Assembly (NCBI GenBank): GCA_913009675.1
Contig: CAJVXD010000092.1
Coordinates: 1-5,680 of the forward strand
DNA length: 5,680 nucleotides
Direction: 5' to 3'
Source of the DNA: an uncultured bacterium
GTDB lineage: Bacteria; Omnitrophota; Gorgyraeia; Gorgyraeales; Gorgyraeaceae
Part shown: positions 4,737 to 5,680 of the stretch, one piece after another
How the letters are laid out: each line of letters begins with the position of its first letter
Position numbering within the stretch: position 1 is the stretch's first letter
Position numbers and translations under genes: made by a program
Notes under the pieces: generated by a model
Seen by the model: only the letters and a program-made list of their open reading frames with translations
Databases searched by the model: none
What the model was told of the DNA's origin: nothing

Positions 4737-5546
4737 GAGATATACCAAGGTCCCCCGGCGTATATTTGATGAAGGACGGTAGAGGTCAGGTATTATATAT
4801 AGGTAAGGCCAAGGACCTGTCCAAAAGGGTCTCTGGTTATTTTAAAGAAAACAGGCCCAGGACACGTCGTCAGGCATCGCTGCTGGAGCACGTAAAAGAT
4901 CTGGACTATGTGATTACTGTATCGGAAGAGGAGGCCCTTATATACGAAGCAAATCTTATAAAAGAAAAAAGGCCAAGGTACAATGTTGAGCTCAAAGATG
5001 ACAAGAGCTTTCCTTTTTTGAAATTGACTTTAGGTGAACGATACCCAAGGCTTATTATTAGCAGGAAGAGACTTGATAAAGGGGCCAGGTATTTCGGCCC
5101 CTATACGCGCGTGAAACTTTTACGCAAGGCCCTGGCTATAATGAAAGGTATCTTTCCCCTGAGGACATGCAGGAAGATGCCTGACCATGTATGCCTTTCT
5201 TACCATCTTGGGCAGTGCAGAGGCCCCTGTATCGGGGAGATTGACGAGAAGGGATACAGCGAGATTGTGCGGCAGTTGATATTATTTTTAGAGGGTAAAA
5301 AGATAAGGCTCTTGAAAGAATTGACGAGGACCATGAATGAGTTGTCCGGGGAGGAACGATTTGAAGAGGCCGTTATTATAAGGAACAGGATAGCTGCGCT
5401 GTCAGAGGTGCCTGGTAAGAGGCTTCGGGAGTACAGTGGCTATGGCGATGTTGCAGTTAAGTTAAAGAAGCTTTTACGGTTGCCAAGGTTACCCCTAAGG
5501 GTTGAGGCCTTTGATATCTCGAATATCTCAGGCAAGCAGGCTTCAG
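4715..5546 (+). CDS. uvrC: Excinuclease ABC subunit C, 3'-truncated by contig end
   Basis: UvrC makes the dual incisions of nucleotide-excision repair with UvrA and UvrB. Only residues 1-277 are genuine. From the second base of codon 278 the frame reads adapter, and the tail IGRASCRERV with its stop at 5579-5581 is artificial. The GIY-YIG nuclease domain covers about residues 11-90: GVY 15-17, YIG 28-30, Lys31, Arg38, and Glu78 as the likely metal ligand. Cys152, Cys160, Cys168 and Cys172 form the conserved cluster proposed to hold an iron-sulfur centre. A UVR motif (UvrB contact) lies at about 196-231. FDISNISG (266-273) opens the RNase H-like domain, and Asp267 corresponds to a catalytic Asp of E. 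coli UvrC (Asp399). UVR and Asp267 are only about 36 residues apart, against about 160 in E. coli, so the intervening segment is largely missing. Confidence 0.93.
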
Positions 5547-5604
5547 AGATCGGAAGAGCGTCGTGTAGGGAAAGAGTGTAGATCTCGGTGGTCGCCGTAT
5601 CATT
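5547..5604 (-). other. Untrimmed Illumina universal adapter, reverse complement
   Basis: The 58 bases begin AGATCGGAAGAGCGTCGTGT and end GCCGTATCATT, the complete reverse complement of the Illumina universal adapter. They arise when a read runs past its insert. In the uvrC frame they translate to the well-known contaminant tail IGRASCRERV. Together with 1-47 they create a false terminal inverted repeat. Confidence 0.99.
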
Positions 5605-5680
5605 AAAAAACAAAAAAACAAAAACACAATTTACTAAAAAAGAGATGATAACAATTCTGATGTCCTTTGCTACGCACCAA
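5605..5680. other. A-rich post-adapter read-through, probably not genomic
   Basis: After the adapter's last base the sequence becomes a run of A with scattered C (5605-5630), then mixed sequence to the end. Poly-A-like noise directly after the full adapter is the usual appearance of sequencing beyond the end of the library molecule. No gene or motif is present, and it should be trimmed with the adapter. Confidence 0.85.

Noticed and set aside
1..5593. Perfect 47-bp terminal inverted repeats suggesting a transposon, integrative element or linear replicon
   Set aside because: The sequence is the Illumina universal adapter, with no transposase or integrase between the ends and an A-rich read-through tail outside.
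5605..5680. A-rich tail as a poly-A or genomic spacer after uvrC
   Set aside because: It follows the complete adapter directly, so it cannot adjoin the insert in the genome and is best explained as read-through noise.

Overview
The window is a short metagenome-type contig with sequencing adapter left on both ends. Bases 1-47 are the 3' part of the Illumina universal (P5-side) adapter. Bases 5547-5604 are the full 58-base reverse complement of that adapter, and 5605-5680 is an A-rich tail typical of reading past the end of a library molecule. Only about 48-5546 should be treated as genome.

The genomic part is moderately AT-rich and codes for housekeeping genes of a bacterium with an outer membrane: the BamD and LptE envelope-assembly factors beside MurJ, HolA, ribosomal protein S20 and UvrC. 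The gene mix, the YWVW start of mature BamD and the AT-rich word repeats between genes remind me of uncultured Omnitrophota (OP3). That assignment is recognition, not proof.

Layout: a strong extended -10 promoter (94-122) drives bamD (133-1074), which overlaps lptE (1055-1609) by 20 bases. A repeat-filled 98-base gap leads to holA (1708-2667). rpsT (2713-2985) faces holA on the minus strand and has its own extended -10 promoter (3012-3040). A 230-base spacer holding that promoter and a second, larger copy of the repeat family separates rpsT from the divergent murJ (3216-4736). murJ overlaps uvrC (from 4715) by 22 bases, and uvrC runs into the 3' adapter after 277 genuine codons.

The left cluster serves outer-membrane protein insertion (BamD), LPS insertion (LptE) and sliding-clamp loading (HolA). 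The right cluster serves lipid II flipping (MurJ) and nucleotide-excision repair (UvrC). lptE-holA, the convergent holA/rpsT pair and the divergent rpsT/murJ pair are each known from other phyla, so the gene order is conventional.

I see no defence system, phage, transposase, CRISPR array or RNA gene. The items most worth a second look are a related pair of repeat elements, each directly upstream of a plus-strand gene; a heptanucleotide tandem repeat that encodes much of the LptE signal peptide; a UvrC that lacks most of the segment between its UVR and RNase H-like parts; loss of two acidic positions in MurJ; and a BamD without a lipidation cysteine. The most striking signal, a perfect 47-bp terminal inverted repeat, is an adapter artefact.
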